64,000 nucleotides of DNA from Burkholderia sp. SRS-46 (GCF_004343775.1 NZ_PTXL01000015.1:1-64000), one strand, 5' to 3'; counted from the stretch's first letter, positions 35,247 through 43,712 are shown. Made by a program: numbers and translations. Notes: generated by a model not told the origin, from the sequence alone.

Positions 35247-35744
35247 GGTGGGGCGCTCGTTGAAAAGGGCGCGAGGATGCGGAGCCGCGCGGGCCGATGC
35301 GGTGCGGGGCGGCGGCAGCGAAGGCCGGAAGCGAGCGGGGTCCCGGCTAAACGCATTGTTTCCGGGTGGTTTTGCCGCCGTGTGACAGCGTGGCGAGGGC
35401 CCGGCAGCGGCGCGGGTGGACGGCGCCGCATCGTTCGTTCGACCCGCCCGAAAAAATCTTCGCCGCGCCGCGACGGATTTTTCCGGCTCGGCCGTTAAAC
35501 ACGGGAACGGTCAATTCCGGCCGGTGCGACTCTCACTTCGGAGCCTCCCATTGAAACGCGCCACTTCGCTGCGGCTTGCCGCTGCCTGTGTTGACACGCC
35601 GGTCGTCGTATATTGATCGCGCTGAGGGGCGAACCGATACCCGGGGCGCCGCGGGCGATGCGCGCGATCCCGCCGCACCGGATGCGAGGGCGTTCGCGCG
35701 GAGCCGTTCCGCAACCGCCGCGCGCATGCAAGGAGAGCACGACG
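35247..35744. other. Intergenic region (498 bp) carrying the ECF-type promoter
   Basis: Lies between the divergent Tat protein gene and the ECF sigma operon. It contains the shared promoter-like element at 35451-35500 (listed separately). About 245 bp lie between that element and the first possible start codon with a good ribosome-binding site (35745), so the sigma mRNA would have a long leader. Confidence 0.5.
35451..35500 (+). promoter_or_regulatory. Putative ECF sigma promoter, copy A (before the sigma operon)
   Basis: An A-tract (35451-35456), then GCGACGGAT (35470-35478), 14 bp, then CGTTAAAC (35493-35500). The same elements with the same 14-bp spacing and an A-tract at nearly the same distance occur before the DUF1800 gene at 38318-38367. 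This is most simply an ECF -35/-10 pair read by the sigma factor encoded next to it. Confidence 0.6.
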
Positions 35745-35828
35745 ATGAGCATCAGCCGGCCGGCGGGCCAGCCCGCCAGACCGTTGCGGCAGCGGCCGTG
35801 CGCGACCGCGCGGAGCGGCCCGCGTTGA
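35745..35828 (+). CDS. Possible 27-aa leader peptide coupled to the ECF sigma gene
   Basis: ATG at 35745 has the best ribosome-binding site of the region (AAGGAG just before 35736) and opens 27 codons, Arg/Pro/Ala-rich. Its TGA (35826-35828) overlaps the TTG at 35825 that gives the sigma factor a canonical N-terminus (TTGA). Such an overlap suggests translational coupling. The alternative is that the sigma factor starts at the ATG at 35726 in its own frame and this frame is accidental. Confidence 0.35.
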   Translation: MSISRPAGQPARPLRQRPCATARSGPR

Positions 35829-36385
35829 GCGAGCGCGATCCGGATGCGGAACTCGTGACGCGGGTCGGCGCACGCGATCCGTCGGCCGTGCGCGCGCTCG
35901 TCGCGCGCAAGCTGCCGCGTTTGCTTGCGCTCGCGACGCGGCTGCTCGGCGACAGGATGGAAGCCGAGGACGTTGCGCAGGAAACCTTCGTGCGGATCTG
36001 GAAGCAGGCGCCGCGCTGGCGCGAGGGCGAGGCAAGGTTCGACACGTGGCTGCATCGCGTCGTGCTGAACCTGTGCTACGACCGTCTGCGCGGCCGGCGC
36101 GAGGAGCCGGTCGACGAATTGCCCGACATGGCCGACCCGCAACCGGAGCCGGCGGTGCGCGCGGAACACCGCGCGCGCGACGCCCGCGTGCAACAGGCGC
36201 TCGCCACGCTGCCGGCCCGGCAACGGGAAGCGCTCGTGCTCCATTACTATCAGGAGATGTCGAACATGGAAGCGGCCAACCTGATGGGGATCACCGTCGA
36301 CGCGCTGGAAAGCCTGCTCGCGCGCGCAAGGCGCAACCTGCGCGCGGAACTGGCCGGCGACCACGCAAGCGAGGACAAACGATGA
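35825..36385 (+). CDS. ECF-type RNA polymerase sigma factor
   Basis: 186 residues from the TTG at 35825, which yields the typical ECF opening (SERDPDAELVTRVGARD) and has GGAG at 35812-35815, 9 bp before it. An ATG at 35726 in frame would add 33 unusual residues and lacks a ribosome-binding site. Region 2 contains LLGDRMEAEDVAQETFVRIW; region 4 contains LPARQREALVLHYYQEMSN and the recognition helix ANLMGITVDALESLLARARR. The stop overlaps the next gene (ATGA). With the following two genes it forms a sigma/anti-sigma/sensor operon like cnrH-Y-X of Cupriavidus, though in a different order. Self-activation through promoter copy A is likely. Confidence 0.92.
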   Translation: MSERDPDAELVTRVGARDPSAVRALVARKLPRLLALATRLLGDRMEAEDVAQETFVRIWKQAPRWREGEARFDTWLHRVVLNLCYDRLRGRREEPVDELPDMADPQPEPAVRAEHRARDARVQQALATLPARQREALVLHYYQEMSNMEAANLMGITVDALESLLARARRNLRAELAGDHASEDKR

Positions 36386-36798
36386 CACCTGAACGATTTC
36401 GCGACATCGTCGCCGCGTATGGCGCTCACGCGCGGCGCTGGCCGGACGACGAGCGCGCGGCCGCCGAAGCGTGGATGCGCGCGCACCCCGCCGAGGCGAC
36501 TGCGGCACTCGCCGAAGCCGCCGAACTCGACGCGTGGCTCGCGCTCGACGCAGTCGCACCGCCCGCGCCGGCGCTCGCCGAGCGCATCGTGGCAACGGCG
36601 CCCGCGCCGCGCCGCACGTCGCGCCGCGGGCAGTTCTGGTGGTCCGGCGCGGCCGTTGCGGGCGTCGGTCTCGCGGGCGCGCTGGCGGGAGCGGTGGCCG
36701 TGTCGATGCTGATGCTGGGCAGCCCGCCGCCGTCGCACGACGCCGGCAATCTGACGACGAGCTTCGGCAGGCCGGGTGCCGACTGGAGCGACGAATGA
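36382..36798 (+). CDS. Putative membrane anti-sigma factor
   Basis: 138 residues with one transmembrane helix at about 83-105 (WWSGAAVAGVGLAGALAGAVAVSMLML). The cytoplasmic N-terminal 75 residues are helical and acidic (FRDIVAAYGAHARRWPDDER, repeated AEA segments), a usual sigma-binding design. The periplasmic tail is short (about 30 residues). No zinc-binding anti-sigma motif (HxxxCxxC) is present. The position between the sigma gene (4-bp overlap) and the sensor gene (4-bp overlap) supports the assignment; by sequence alone it is an unknown protein. Confidence 0.75.
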   Translation: MTPERFRDIVAAYGAHARRWPDDERAAAEAWMRAHPAEATAALAEAAELDAWLALDAVAPPAPALAERIVATAPAPRRTSRRGQFWWSGAAVAGVGLAGALAGAVAVSMLMLGSPPPSHDAGNLTTSFGRPGADWSDE

Positions 36799-37298
36799 AC
36801 GAACGCGCGTGGAAATTCACGCTCGCCGGTTCGGTCGTGCTGAACGTGTTCATGCTCGGTGCGATCGGCGGCGGCGCCTATCAGTGGTTCACGGCTCACC
36901 GCGGCCAGAGCGCGGCCGGCGCGCCGGTGCAGCACACCGCGCTGCGCTTCGCCGCGGATGAGCTGTCGTGGATGCGCCAGCATGAGTTCGCGGCCGCGCT
37001 GAAGTCCGCGCGCCGCGACGGCCGCGATCTCGCGCAGCAAGGGCGGGACGGCCGGTGGATGGTGCTGGGCCTGCTCGCCGCGCCGCAGCTCGATCGTCCC
37101 GCGATCGACGCGGCGCTGGCCCGCACGCGCGCGTCCGACAGCGCGCTGCGCGCGAACGTCGAGGCGAGCGTCGTCGATTTCGCGGCATCGTTGACGCCGG
37201 AAGAACGCGTGAAGTTCGTCGATGGCCTGAAGCGCAGCGGCAATTGGCGGTTGCCGGTGAAGCAGCAGAAGAAGCCGGATGAGGCGGCGAGTCGGTGA
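36795..37298 (+). CDS. Periplasmic CnrX/CpxP-like sensor protein (Metal_resist type)
   Basis: 167 residues. An N-terminal membrane anchor (FTLAGSVVLNVFMLGAIGGGAY) is followed by a helical periplasmic domain with the pattern of the heavy-metal-resistance/CpxP-like fold: RPAIDAALARTRASDSALR and LTPEERVKFVDGLKR, the latter close to the LTPEQR-type signature. In CnrX the same fold binds Ni/Co and releases the anti-sigma factor. Few His or Met residues are placed like the CnrX ligands, so the signal may not be a metal; envelope stress is an alternative. ATG at 36795 overlaps the anti-sigma stop. Confidence 0.8.
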   Translation: MNERAWKFTLAGSVVLNVFMLGAIGGGAYQWFTAHRGQSAAGAPVQHTALRFAADELSWMRQHEFAAALKSARRDGRDLAQQGRDGRWMVLGLLAAPQLDRPAIDAALARTRASDSALRANVEASVVDFAASLTPEERVKFVDGLKRSGNWRLPVKQQKKPDEAASR

Positions 37299-37502
37299 GG
37301 GTGGAGGGTATCCAACGATGCCGGTTGGGATCGTCAGCGCATCGGGCGGGCGATCCAGCTGTTCCTGCCTCGCCTCGCATCGGAACAGGCGGATTCAGTC
37401 CCGGTGATCACATGCGTTTCGACACGGCCTCGGCCAGGAAGCGGGCGTCGAGGCAAGCGGCCGGATCGTCGACGATCCACACGGAAAGGCGATGAGCCGC
37501 CG

Positions 37503-38099
37503 TTACAGCGCTCGCGCCCATTCATTGCCGGGGTGGAGCGCGTCGAGGCAGTCCTTCAGCCACGCGCGTTCGATCACCGGTAGTTTCGGCAACGCTCTCT
37601 CGAAATCGAGCTGGTCCTTGGGGCGCCGATCCCGGGCCTTGAACAGAAGGACGGCGGACGGATTCAGATAGGGGATGCCGTCGGCGGTTCTCATCACCAT
37701 GTCGGCGCGAAGGCGCTTGAACGACGGATCTCTCTTGTAGGCCCACATTTCGCTGGTTCCTGGCTCGATCATCATGTCGATCCGCCAGCTTTCAGCCGCG
37801 CGGTCAAATCCCCAAAATTGCATGACCTCGGATGGCGCGTCCTGATCCGCCGGCAGTTTTTCGACGACGCCGGCGTGGGCCGTGTAGAACGCCAGATCAC
37901 TGAACGCCTGACGGAATGTGTCGAAGTGTTCGCGCAAAATGGTGAATTCCAGATCGCTGTGTTCGCGAGTCTGGACGCCGTGCCAAAGGTCGAGGGCCCA
38001 TCCGCCGGCGACACACCAAGGCAAACCTACATCGGTCAACCGTTGAGCGAGTACGGCAGGTTGCCATGCATTCCACGCGTCCTGGTCGGGGATCGCCAT
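37503..38099 (-). CDS. Nucleotidyltransferase-fold protein (aminoglycoside adenylyltransferase-like)
   Basis: 198 residues. The core GGWALDLWHGVQTREHSDLEF resembles the nucleotidyltransferase signature G-G-x-A-x-D with the second acidic pair in H-S-D-L-E, as in the aminoglycoside 2''-adenylyltransferase-like family. Other features are WRIDMMIEPG and a late LLFKARDRRPKDQLDF, also seen in that family. No export signal. The start at 38099 (MAIPDQDAWNAW) follows AAGGA. Activity on aminoglycosides cannot be assumed; many members have unknown substrates. It is transcribed against its neighbours and separates the two halves of the putative ECF regulon. Confidence 0.8.
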   Translation of the reverse strand: MAIPDQDAWNAWQPAVLAQRLTDVGLPWCVAGGWALDLWHGVQTREHSDLEFTILREHFDTFRQAFSDLAFYTAHAGVVEKLPADQDAPSEVMQFWGFDRAAESWRIDMMIEPGTSEMWAYKRDPSFKRLRADMVMRTADGIPYLNPSAVLLFKARDRRPKDQLDFERALPKLPVIERAWLKDCLDALHPGNEWARAL

Positions 38100-38317
38100 C
38101 TGAGTGCTGTTCCTTTTCGAAATGACTTGCGCTGTCTCGGCGCGTCGGATTCTCTCAGAAAATTCGTGGCCGCAAATAGAGACGCCCGACCGATTGCGGA
38201 CGTCAACTGTGATGACGCATTCCTGGAATGGCATTCGATTCGCTGGTGTCGACGCGATGCGACGCGCGTCCCGGCCCGGTTCGGCAGGCGACATTCGCGG
38301 AATTCCACGACGAATCC

Positions 38318-38367
38318 AAAAAAATTCACCCAACCCGCGACGGATCTCCCGCCGCCCACCGTTAAAC
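38318..38367 (+). promoter_or_regulatory. Putative ECF sigma promoter, copy B (before DUF1800/DUF1501)
   Basis: An A-tract (38318-38324), then GCGACGGAT (38337-38345), 14 bp, then CGTTAAAC (38360-38367), 28 bp before the DUF1800 start codon. It is the same arrangement as at 35451-35500. The distance to the start codon is ideal for a short leader of about 20 bases. Confidence 0.65.
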
Positions 38368-38395
38368 GTGGGTACGCACCGCGAGAGCCCCCGTC

Positions 38396-39790
38396 ATGGA
38401 CCACCCGACCGACGCCACGCCTGCCGCCATCGCGCTGAACCGTTTCGGTCTCGGCGCGCGTGCCGACGACCCGCCGCCAGCCGACCCGAAAGCGTCGCTG
38501 CTGGCGCAATTTTCCCGCTACGAACCGCTGCCGGCCGCATGGGCCGCCGAGCCGGATGCGGTTGCGCTCGCGACCCGCAACGCCGGCGCGCGTAACGCGA
38601 TGACGACCAACGACGCGGCCACGAAGCGGGCGACCGAGCAGGCGATCCGGCGTGACGGCTACGACACCTATCGCAGCGCCGTCGCCGCGCGGCTGACCAG
38701 CGCACTGAACACGCCCGCGCCGTTCGTCGAGCGCCTCGTGCATTTCTGGTCGAACCACTTCGCGGTGTCGGTCGACAAGGGCCCCGTATCCGCCTACGCC
38801 GGCGCGTTCGAGCGGGACGCGATCCGCCCGCACGTGCTCGGCCGCTTCGAGGACATGCTCGTCGCCGTCGAGCAGCATCCGGCGATGCAGCTGTTTCTCG
38901 ACCAGGCCCGCTCGGTCGGCCCCGACAGCCCGGCCGCGCTGCGCGCCGAAGCGCGCAATCCCGCCAACCGACGCGGGCTCAACGAGAACCTCGCGCGCGA
39001 AATCATGGAGCTGCACACGCTCGGCGTGCGCACCGGCTACACACAGAGCGACGTCACCGAATTCGCGCGCGCGCTGACCGGCTGGAGCATCGCCGGCGGG
39101 CGCGGCGCGCAGCCCGGCGATGCCGCGCCCGGCGCGTTCGTGTTCCGCCCGAAGCTGCACGAGCCCGGCGCGCGCACGGTGATGGGCCGCACCTACGACC
39201 AGCCGGGCGAAGGCCAGGCGCGCGCGATCCTGCGCGATCTCGCGCATGCGAGCGCGACGGGCCGGCACATCGCGTTCCAGCTCGCGCGCCATTTCGTCGC
39301 CGACGATCCGCCGCCCGCGCTCGTCGAGCAGCTCGGCCGCGCGTTCGACGCGAGCGGCGGCGATCTGCCGGCCGTCTATCGCGCGCTCGTCGACGCGCCG
39401 CAGGCGTGGTCGCCCGTCAACCGCAAGTTCAAGACGCCGTGGGAGTGGGCCGTCTCGTCGCTGCGCGGGCTCGGCTGGCGCGACGCGGGCGACCTGAAGG
39501 CCGCGCCGCTGATGACGCAGCTTGGCCAACCCGTGTGGCGGCCCGGGTCGCCGGCCGGCTACGACGACGTCGCGGCCAGCTGGGCCGCGCCCGACGCACT
39601 CGTGCGCCGCGTCGAGATCGCGCAGCGCCTGGCCGCGCGCACCGGTGACCGGGTCGATCCGCGCACGCTCGGCAACGCGCTGCTCGCCGGCTCGATGAGC
39701 GCGCCGACCGCAACCGCGATCGCGCATGCCGAAAGCACGACCACCGCGCTCGCGCTGCTGATCGTGTCGCCCGACTTCCAACGGAGATGA
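38396..39790 (+). CDS. DUF1800 family protein
   Basis: 464 residues. Family patterns are clear: NRFGLGAR at the N-terminus, FVERLVHFWSNHFAVSVDKG, MQLFLDQARSVGP, NENLAREIMELHTLGVRTGY, and DVTEFARALTGWSIAGG. No signal peptide is visible; in many species DUF1800 proteins are encoded with an exported DUF1501 partner, exactly as here (4-bp overlap, ATGA). The biochemical role is unknown. The start at 38396 (MDHPTDATPAAIALNR) lies 28 bp after promoter copy B, so it is the likely target of the ECF sigma factor upstream. Confidence 0.92.
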   Translation: MDHPTDATPAAIALNRFGLGARADDPPPADPKASLLAQFSRYEPLPAAWAAEPDAVALATRNAGARNAMTTNDAATKRATEQAIRRDGYDTYRSAVAARLTSALNTPAPFVERLVHFWSNHFAVSVDKGPVSAYAGAFERDAIRPHVLGRFEDMLVAVEQHPAMQLFLDQARSVGPDSPAALRAEARNPANRRGLNENLAREIMELHTLGVRTGYTQSDVTEFARALTGWSIAGGRGAQPGDAAPGAFVFRPKLHEPGARTVMGRTYDQPGEGQARAILRDLAHASATGRHIAFQLARHFVADDPPPALVEQLGRAFDASGGDLPAVYRALVDAPQAWSPVNRKFKTPWEWAVSSLRGLGWRDAGDLKAAPLMTQLGQPVWRPGSPAGYDDVAASWAAPDALVRRVEIAQRLAARTGDRVDPRTLGNALLAGSMSAPTATAIAHAESTTTALALLIVSPDFQRR

Positions 39791-40950
39791 CCATGACCCT
39801 GTCCCGCCGCCGCTTCCTCGGCGTTGCCGCCGCCGGCGCCGGTGCGATGCTCGTCGCGCCGCAGATCGTCTTCGCGAACGTCGAGACGGACCGCCGTTTC
39901 GTCTTCGTGATCCAGCGCGGCGCGGCCGACGGCCTGAACATCGTCGTGCCGTATGCCGAGCCCGCGTACGCGGGATTGCGCGGCGCGCTGGCGATCGACG
40001 CGTCGGCCGCGACGCATCTCGACGGCACGTTCGCGCTGCATCCATCGCTCGCGCAGACCGCGCGGATGTACCGCGACGGGCAGGCGCTGTTCGTCCACGC
40101 GATCGCGTCGCCGTACCGCGACCGCTCGCACTTCGACGGCCAGAACGTGCTCGAGACGGGTGGCCGCGCGCCGTACCAGGTCAAGGATGGCTGGCTCAAC
40201 CGCCTCGCGGGCATGCTGCCGGCCACGCGCGACAGCGTGCTTGCGCTCGCGCCGGTCGTGCCGCTCGCGCTGCGCGGGGCGGTGCAGGCCGCGTCGTATG
40301 CGCCGTCGGGCCTGCCCGCCGCACCGGACGATCTGCTGACGCGCGTGTCGTCGCTGTACGACGCCGATCGGGAACTCGGCCCGCTGTGGCAGGCGGCAAT
40401 GGCGGTGCGCGGCCTCGCCGGCGATGCGGGCGCCCGGCAGGATCCGGCGAGCGTCGGCCGCCTTGCCGCGACGTTCCTGGCGCGCGACGACGGCCCGCGG
40501 ATCGCGATGATCGAAACCGGCGGCTGGGATACGCACAGCGCGCAGAACGCGCGGCTTGCGAACCAGCTCAAGGCGCTCGATACGATGCTGGCCGCGCTGC
40601 GCGACGGCCTCGGGCCGGCGTGGGGCCGGACGACCGTGCTCGTCGCGACCGAGTTCGGCCGCACGGCCGCCGCGAACGGCACCGGCGGCACCGACCACGG
40701 GCAGGCGTCGGTCGCGATGCTCGCGGGCGGCGCGGTGGCGGGCGGGCGCGTCCTCGCCGACTGGCCGGGGCTGCGCCCGGGCGATCTCTACGAAGGTCGG
40801 GACCTGAAGCCGACGGCGTCGCTCGACGCGCTGATCGCGGGTGCCGCGGCGGAAAGCCTGCGGCTCGATCCTGCGCGCACCGCGTCGGTGCTGTTCGCGC
40901 AAGGCGGTGCGCCACGGCCGGTCACGGGCCTGCTGCGCGAATCCGCATGA
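39787..40950 (+). CDS. DUF1501 family protein, Tat-exported
   Basis: 387 residues. A twin-arginine signal (SRRRFLG at 6-12, then a hydrophobic Ala/Gly segment ending in VFA) exports it folded. The mature part belongs to DUF1501, which shares the alkaline-phosphatase/sulfatase-like fold: FVFVIQRGAADGLNIVVPY, YRDRSHFDGQNVLETG, IETGGWDTHSAQ and VATEFGRTAAANGTGGTDHG. His and Asp in these motifs may hold metals. Export with cofactor fits Tat use. It overlaps the DUF1800 gene. Enzyme activity is not established for the family. Confidence 0.93.
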   Translation: MTMTLSRRRFLGVAAAGAGAMLVAPQIVFANVETDRRFVFVIQRGAADGLNIVVPYAEPAYAGLRGALAIDASAATHLDGTFALHPSLAQTARMYRDGQALFVHAIASPYRDRSHFDGQNVLETGGRAPYQVKDGWLNRLAGMLPATRDSVLALAPVVPLALRGAVQAASYAPSGLPAAPDDLLTRVSSLYDADRELGPLWQAAMAVRGLAGDAGARQDPASVGRLAATFLARDDGPRIAMIETGGWDTHSAQNARLANQLKALDTMLAALRDGLGPAWGRTTVLVATEFGRTAAANGTGGTDHGQASVAMLAGGAVAGGRVLADWPGLRPGDLYEGRDLKPTASLDALIAGAAAESLRLDPARTASVLFAQGGAPRPVTGLLRESA

Positions 40951-41029
40951 CGCGGCGCGTGCCGGCGCGCTCGCGGCTGTCGTCGAAGCCCATTTATCGA
41001 TGACTCGACAACACAACGGAGAAACCACC

Positions 41030-41248
41030 ATGAAAACCCGCTTCGTTCCGCCAGCCGTGCTCGCCGTCGCATGCGCGACGCTGTTGTCCGCGTGTGTCGT
41101 CGAGCCGGCCAGGCCGCCGCAGCCCGCGCCCGTCGTCGAGGTCATGCCGCCGCCGCCCGCGCCCGGCTACCACTGGGCGAAAGGGCATTACCGGTGGGCC
41201 GGCAACCATTGGGCATGGGTGCCGGGGCACTGGGCCGCCGTGTATTGA
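41030..41248 (+). CDS. Small YxWxxGHW-type lipoprotein
   Basis: 72 residues. A lipoprotein signal ends in LLSAC, so Cys22 would be acylated; a Pro-rich linker follows (ARPPQPAPVVEVMPPPPAP), then aromatic repeats GYHWAKGHYRW and HWAWVPGHW of the YxWxxGHW repeat type common in Burkholderia envelope proteins. The ATG at 41030 follows ACGGAG. An in-frame ATG at 41000 would add ten residues before the signal. The function of these repeat lipoproteins is unknown; binding to cell wall or metals has been guessed. Confidence 0.85.
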   Translation: MKTRFVPPAVLAVACATLLSACVVEPARPPQPAPVVEVMPPPPAPGYHWAKGHYRWAGNHWAWVPGHWAAVY

Positions 41249-41503
41249 GCGGCCTCGTCGGCCGCTGTATGCGGGCGCGTCTCGTCGGCGGCGCAGCAGG
41301 ATGCCTGCGCCGCCCGCGTCCGACGCCCGAACCGTTTCCTTGAAAAGGGCGCGATTAGGCGCTAGTGTTAAACACACTGCGCACCCGCTTCTGTCCCCGC
41401 GGCACGACGGCGACGACGGGTGTCTCGATCGTGCCGGCGTGCCACACGCATGATCGTCCAGCGCGCCGTTGTTGTCTCCACGACAAGCCGAACGAGGACG
41501 CCG

Positions 41504-42223
41504 GTGACGTATCGCATCGCCTTGCTCATCACCGTGCTGATTGCGCCATGCCTGCGCTGGAGCGCGCCGGCATGGGCGGCCGGGCCGGCCACGGCGCCGG
41601 CGCCGGACACGATGGAGGCACGCGTGATGGGCTGCGCCGCCTGCCACGGCGCGCACGGCGAGGGCACCGACAACGACTACTTCCCCCGGCTCGCCGGCAA
41701 GCCCGCCGGCTACCTGTACCGGCAACTGCGCGCGTTTCGTGACGGCGGGCGCAAGTATCCGCCGATGAACTACCTGCTCGCCTATCTGCCCGACGCGTAC
41801 CTGCGCCAGATCGCCGACTATTTCGCTGCGCAGCATCCGCCGTTTCCGCCGCCCGCGGCGCCCGCCGTCGATGCGCAGGCGCTCGCGCGCGGCCAGGCGC
41901 TCGTGACCGACGGCGATCATGCGCGCGGCGTGCCCGCGTGCGCGACGTGCCACGGCCGCGAGCTGACCGGCATGACGCCCGCGATCCCCGGGCTGCTCGG
42001 GCTGCACGCGACGTACATCAGCGCGCAGCTCGGCGCGTGGCGCTACGGCACGCGGCGGGCCGCGGCGCCGGATTGCATGCACGACATCGCGACGCGGCTG
42101 TCCGAACGCGACATCACCGCGGTCGCCGCGTGGCTGGCCGCCCAGCCCGCGCCGGCAAACCCGGTGCCGGCCGCCGAAGACCGATCGAGGTTGCCGCTCG
42201 CCTGCGGCAGCCTGTCCAACTAG
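41504..42223 (+). CDS. Diheme cytochrome c (c4-like)
   Basis: 239 residues. A signal peptide (ALLITVLIAPCLRWSAPAWA) is followed by two class I cytochrome c domains with heme motifs CAACH (44-48) and CATCH (146-150). The first is followed by GAHGEGTDNDYFPRLAGKP, typical of cytochrome c4/c-553 types. The GTG at 41504 is chosen because GAGGA lies 5 bp before it; ATG codons at 41420 and 41450 are possible but poorer. It is the first gene of a six-gene operon encoding a B-type oxidase and probably delivers electrons to it in the periplasm. Confidence 0.88.
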   Translation: MTYRIALLITVLIAPCLRWSAPAWAAGPATAPAPDTMEARVMGCAACHGAHGEGTDNDYFPRLAGKPAGYLYRQLRAFRDGGRKYPPMNYLLAYLPDAYLRQIADYFAAQHPPFPPPAAPAVDAQALARGQALVTDGDHARGVPACATCHGRELTGMTPAIPGLLGLHATYISAQLGAWRYGTRRAAAPDCMHDIATRLSERDITAVAAWLAAQPAPANPVPAAEDRSRLPLACGSLSN

Positions 42224-42236
42224 CCGGAGACGCGCC

Positions 42237-43511
42237 GTGATCCGCCCGCGCATCCTCGCCCCGTTCGCGATCCTGCTGGCCGGCATCACGATGACGCTCG
42301 CCGGCGCGCACGCGGCGGATTCGGCGCTGCCGACCGATCACGCGCAACGGCTCGCGCGCGGCGAGTACCTGGCCCGCGCGGGCGATTGCGTCGCGTGCCA
42401 CACGGTGCCGGCCGGCAAGCTGTTCGGCGGCGGCCGGCCGATGGAAACGCCGTTCGGCACGCTGTATTCGTCGAACATCTCGTCGGACAAGGAGACGGGC
42501 ATCGGCGGCTGGAGCGCGGGCGATTTCTATCGCGTGATGCACGAAGGCAAGTCGCGCGACGGTGCGTATCTGTATCCGGCGATGCCTTTCGGTTCCTACA
42601 CGAAGGTGACGCGCGCCGATTCCGACGCGATCTTCGCGTACCTGCTGTCGACGCCGCCGATCCACCAGCCGAACCGGCCGCACGCGCTGCGCTTCCCGTT
42701 CAACCAGCGCCAGCTGCTGCTCGGCTGGCGCACGCTGTTCTTCCGCGAGGGCGAGTTCAAGCCCGATCCGGCGCAGTCGGCCGAATGGAATCGCGGCGCG
42801 TATCTGGTCGAAGGGCTCGGCCACTGCACGATGTGCCATACCGAGATCAACGCGCTCGGCGGCAATACGCGCTCGAAGGAGTACCAGGGCGGCCTGATCC
42901 CGCTGCAGGACTGGTATGCGCCGTCGCTGACGTCGAACCGCGAGGCCGGGCTCGGCGAATGGAGCATCGGCGACATCGTCGACCTGCTGCACGCGGGCAT
43001 CTCGGCTCGGGGCGCGGTGTACGGCCCGATGGCGGAAGTCGTCTACGACAGCTTCCAGTACCTGAACGAGGACGACGTGCGCGCCGTCGCGGTCTACCTG
43101 AAATCGCTGCCGGGGCGCACGGGCGAGGCCGACACCGGGCGGCCGCAGCCGCTCGTGACCGAGGAAACCAACCGGCTCGCGCCGCTCGGCAGGAAGATCT
43201 ACGAAGCGCAATGCGCGCTGTGCCACGCGAAGGAAGGGCAGGGCATGCCGCCGCATTTCCCGCCGCTCGCGAACAACCAGTCGATCCAGATGACCTCGTC
43301 GGTCAACCCGATCCGCATGGTGCTGAACGGCGGCTATGCGCCCGGCACGCGCAAGAACCCGATGCCGTACGGCATGCCGCCGTTCGCGCAGGCGCTGTCG
43401 GACGAGGAGGTCGCGGCCGTCGTCACCTATATCCGCACCGCGTGGGGCAACCACGGCAAGCCGGTGAGCGCGCAGGACGTCAACGCGCTGCGCTCGGCGC
43501 CGATCTTCTGA
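42237..43511 (+). CDS. Triheme cytochrome c (alcohol dehydrogenase cytochrome subunit-like)
   Basis: 424 residues with a signal peptide (ILLAGITMTLAGAHA) and three heme motifs: CVACH (51-55), CTMCH (197-201) and CALCH (326-330). The layout and segments such as FGTLYSSNISSDKETGIGGW, DGAYLYPAMPFGSYTKVT and YGMPPFAQALSDEEVAAVV match the membrane-associated cytochrome subunit of PQQ alcohol and FAD gluconate dehydrogenases. No dehydrogenase gene is next to it; it sits in an oxidase operon instead, so it may be the entry point for electrons from periplasmic dehydrogenases. GTG start at 42237 after CCGGAGA. Confidence 0.92.
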   Translation: MIRPRILAPFAILLAGITMTLAGAHAADSALPTDHAQRLARGEYLARAGDCVACHTVPAGKLFGGGRPMETPFGTLYSSNISSDKETGIGGWSAGDFYRVMHEGKSRDGAYLYPAMPFGSYTKVTRADSDAIFAYLLSTPPIHQPNRPHALRFPFNQRQLLLGWRTLFFREGEFKPDPAQSAEWNRGAYLVEGLGHCTMCHTEINALGGNTRSKEYQGGLIPLQDWYAPSLTSNREAGLGEWSIGDIVDLLHAGISARGAVYGPMAEVVYDSFQYLNEDDVRAVAVYLKSLPGRTGEADTGRPQPLVTEETNRLAPLGRKIYEAQCALCHAKEGQGMPPHFPPLANNQSIQMTSSVNPIRMVLNGGYAPGTRKNPMPYGMPPFAQALSDEEVAAVVTYIRTAWGNHGKPVSAQDVNALRSAPIF

Positions 43512-43518
43512 GGACACG

Positions 43519-43701
43519 ATGATGCATTCACCCGCGCCGGGCGACGGCGCTCCCGATCAGGAAACCGAACGTGTCGACGAGATCGTGCGGCGCGGGCCGC
43601 ATGGCGCGCTCGCGCTTGCCGGCACCGCGACGGCGATCGTCATCGCGCTCTGGTTCGCGTTCTATTTCCTGGTGTTCCTGCCGCGCGGCGTCATCCAGTA
43701 A
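43519..43701 (+). CDS. Small single-helix subunit of the B-type oxidase
   Basis: 60 residues with one membrane helix at about 33-55 (LAGTATAIVIALWFAFYFLVFLP) and a charged N-terminus. Size and position immediately before subunit II match the small accessory subunit (CbaD/subunit IIa type) of ba3 oxidases, although such subunits are too short for firm homology. ATG codons at 43519 and 43522 are both possible. It lies 7 bp after the triheme cytochrome gene and 11 bp before subunit II. Confidence 0.8.
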   Translation: MMHSPAPGDGAPDQETERVDEIVRRGPHGALALAGTATAIVIALWFAFYFLVFLPRGVIQ

Positions 43702-43712
43702 GCCCGGACACC

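Noticed and set aside
35588..35615. TTGACA followed by TATATT before the ECF sigma gene as a sigma-70 promoter
   Set aside because: The spacing is only about 12 bp, too short for a functional housekeeping promoter.
41364..41375. GTTAAAC-containing sequence upstream of the second oxidase operon as a third ECF promoter
   Set aside because: The -10-like part is there, but no GCGACGGAT-like element lies 14 bp upstream.
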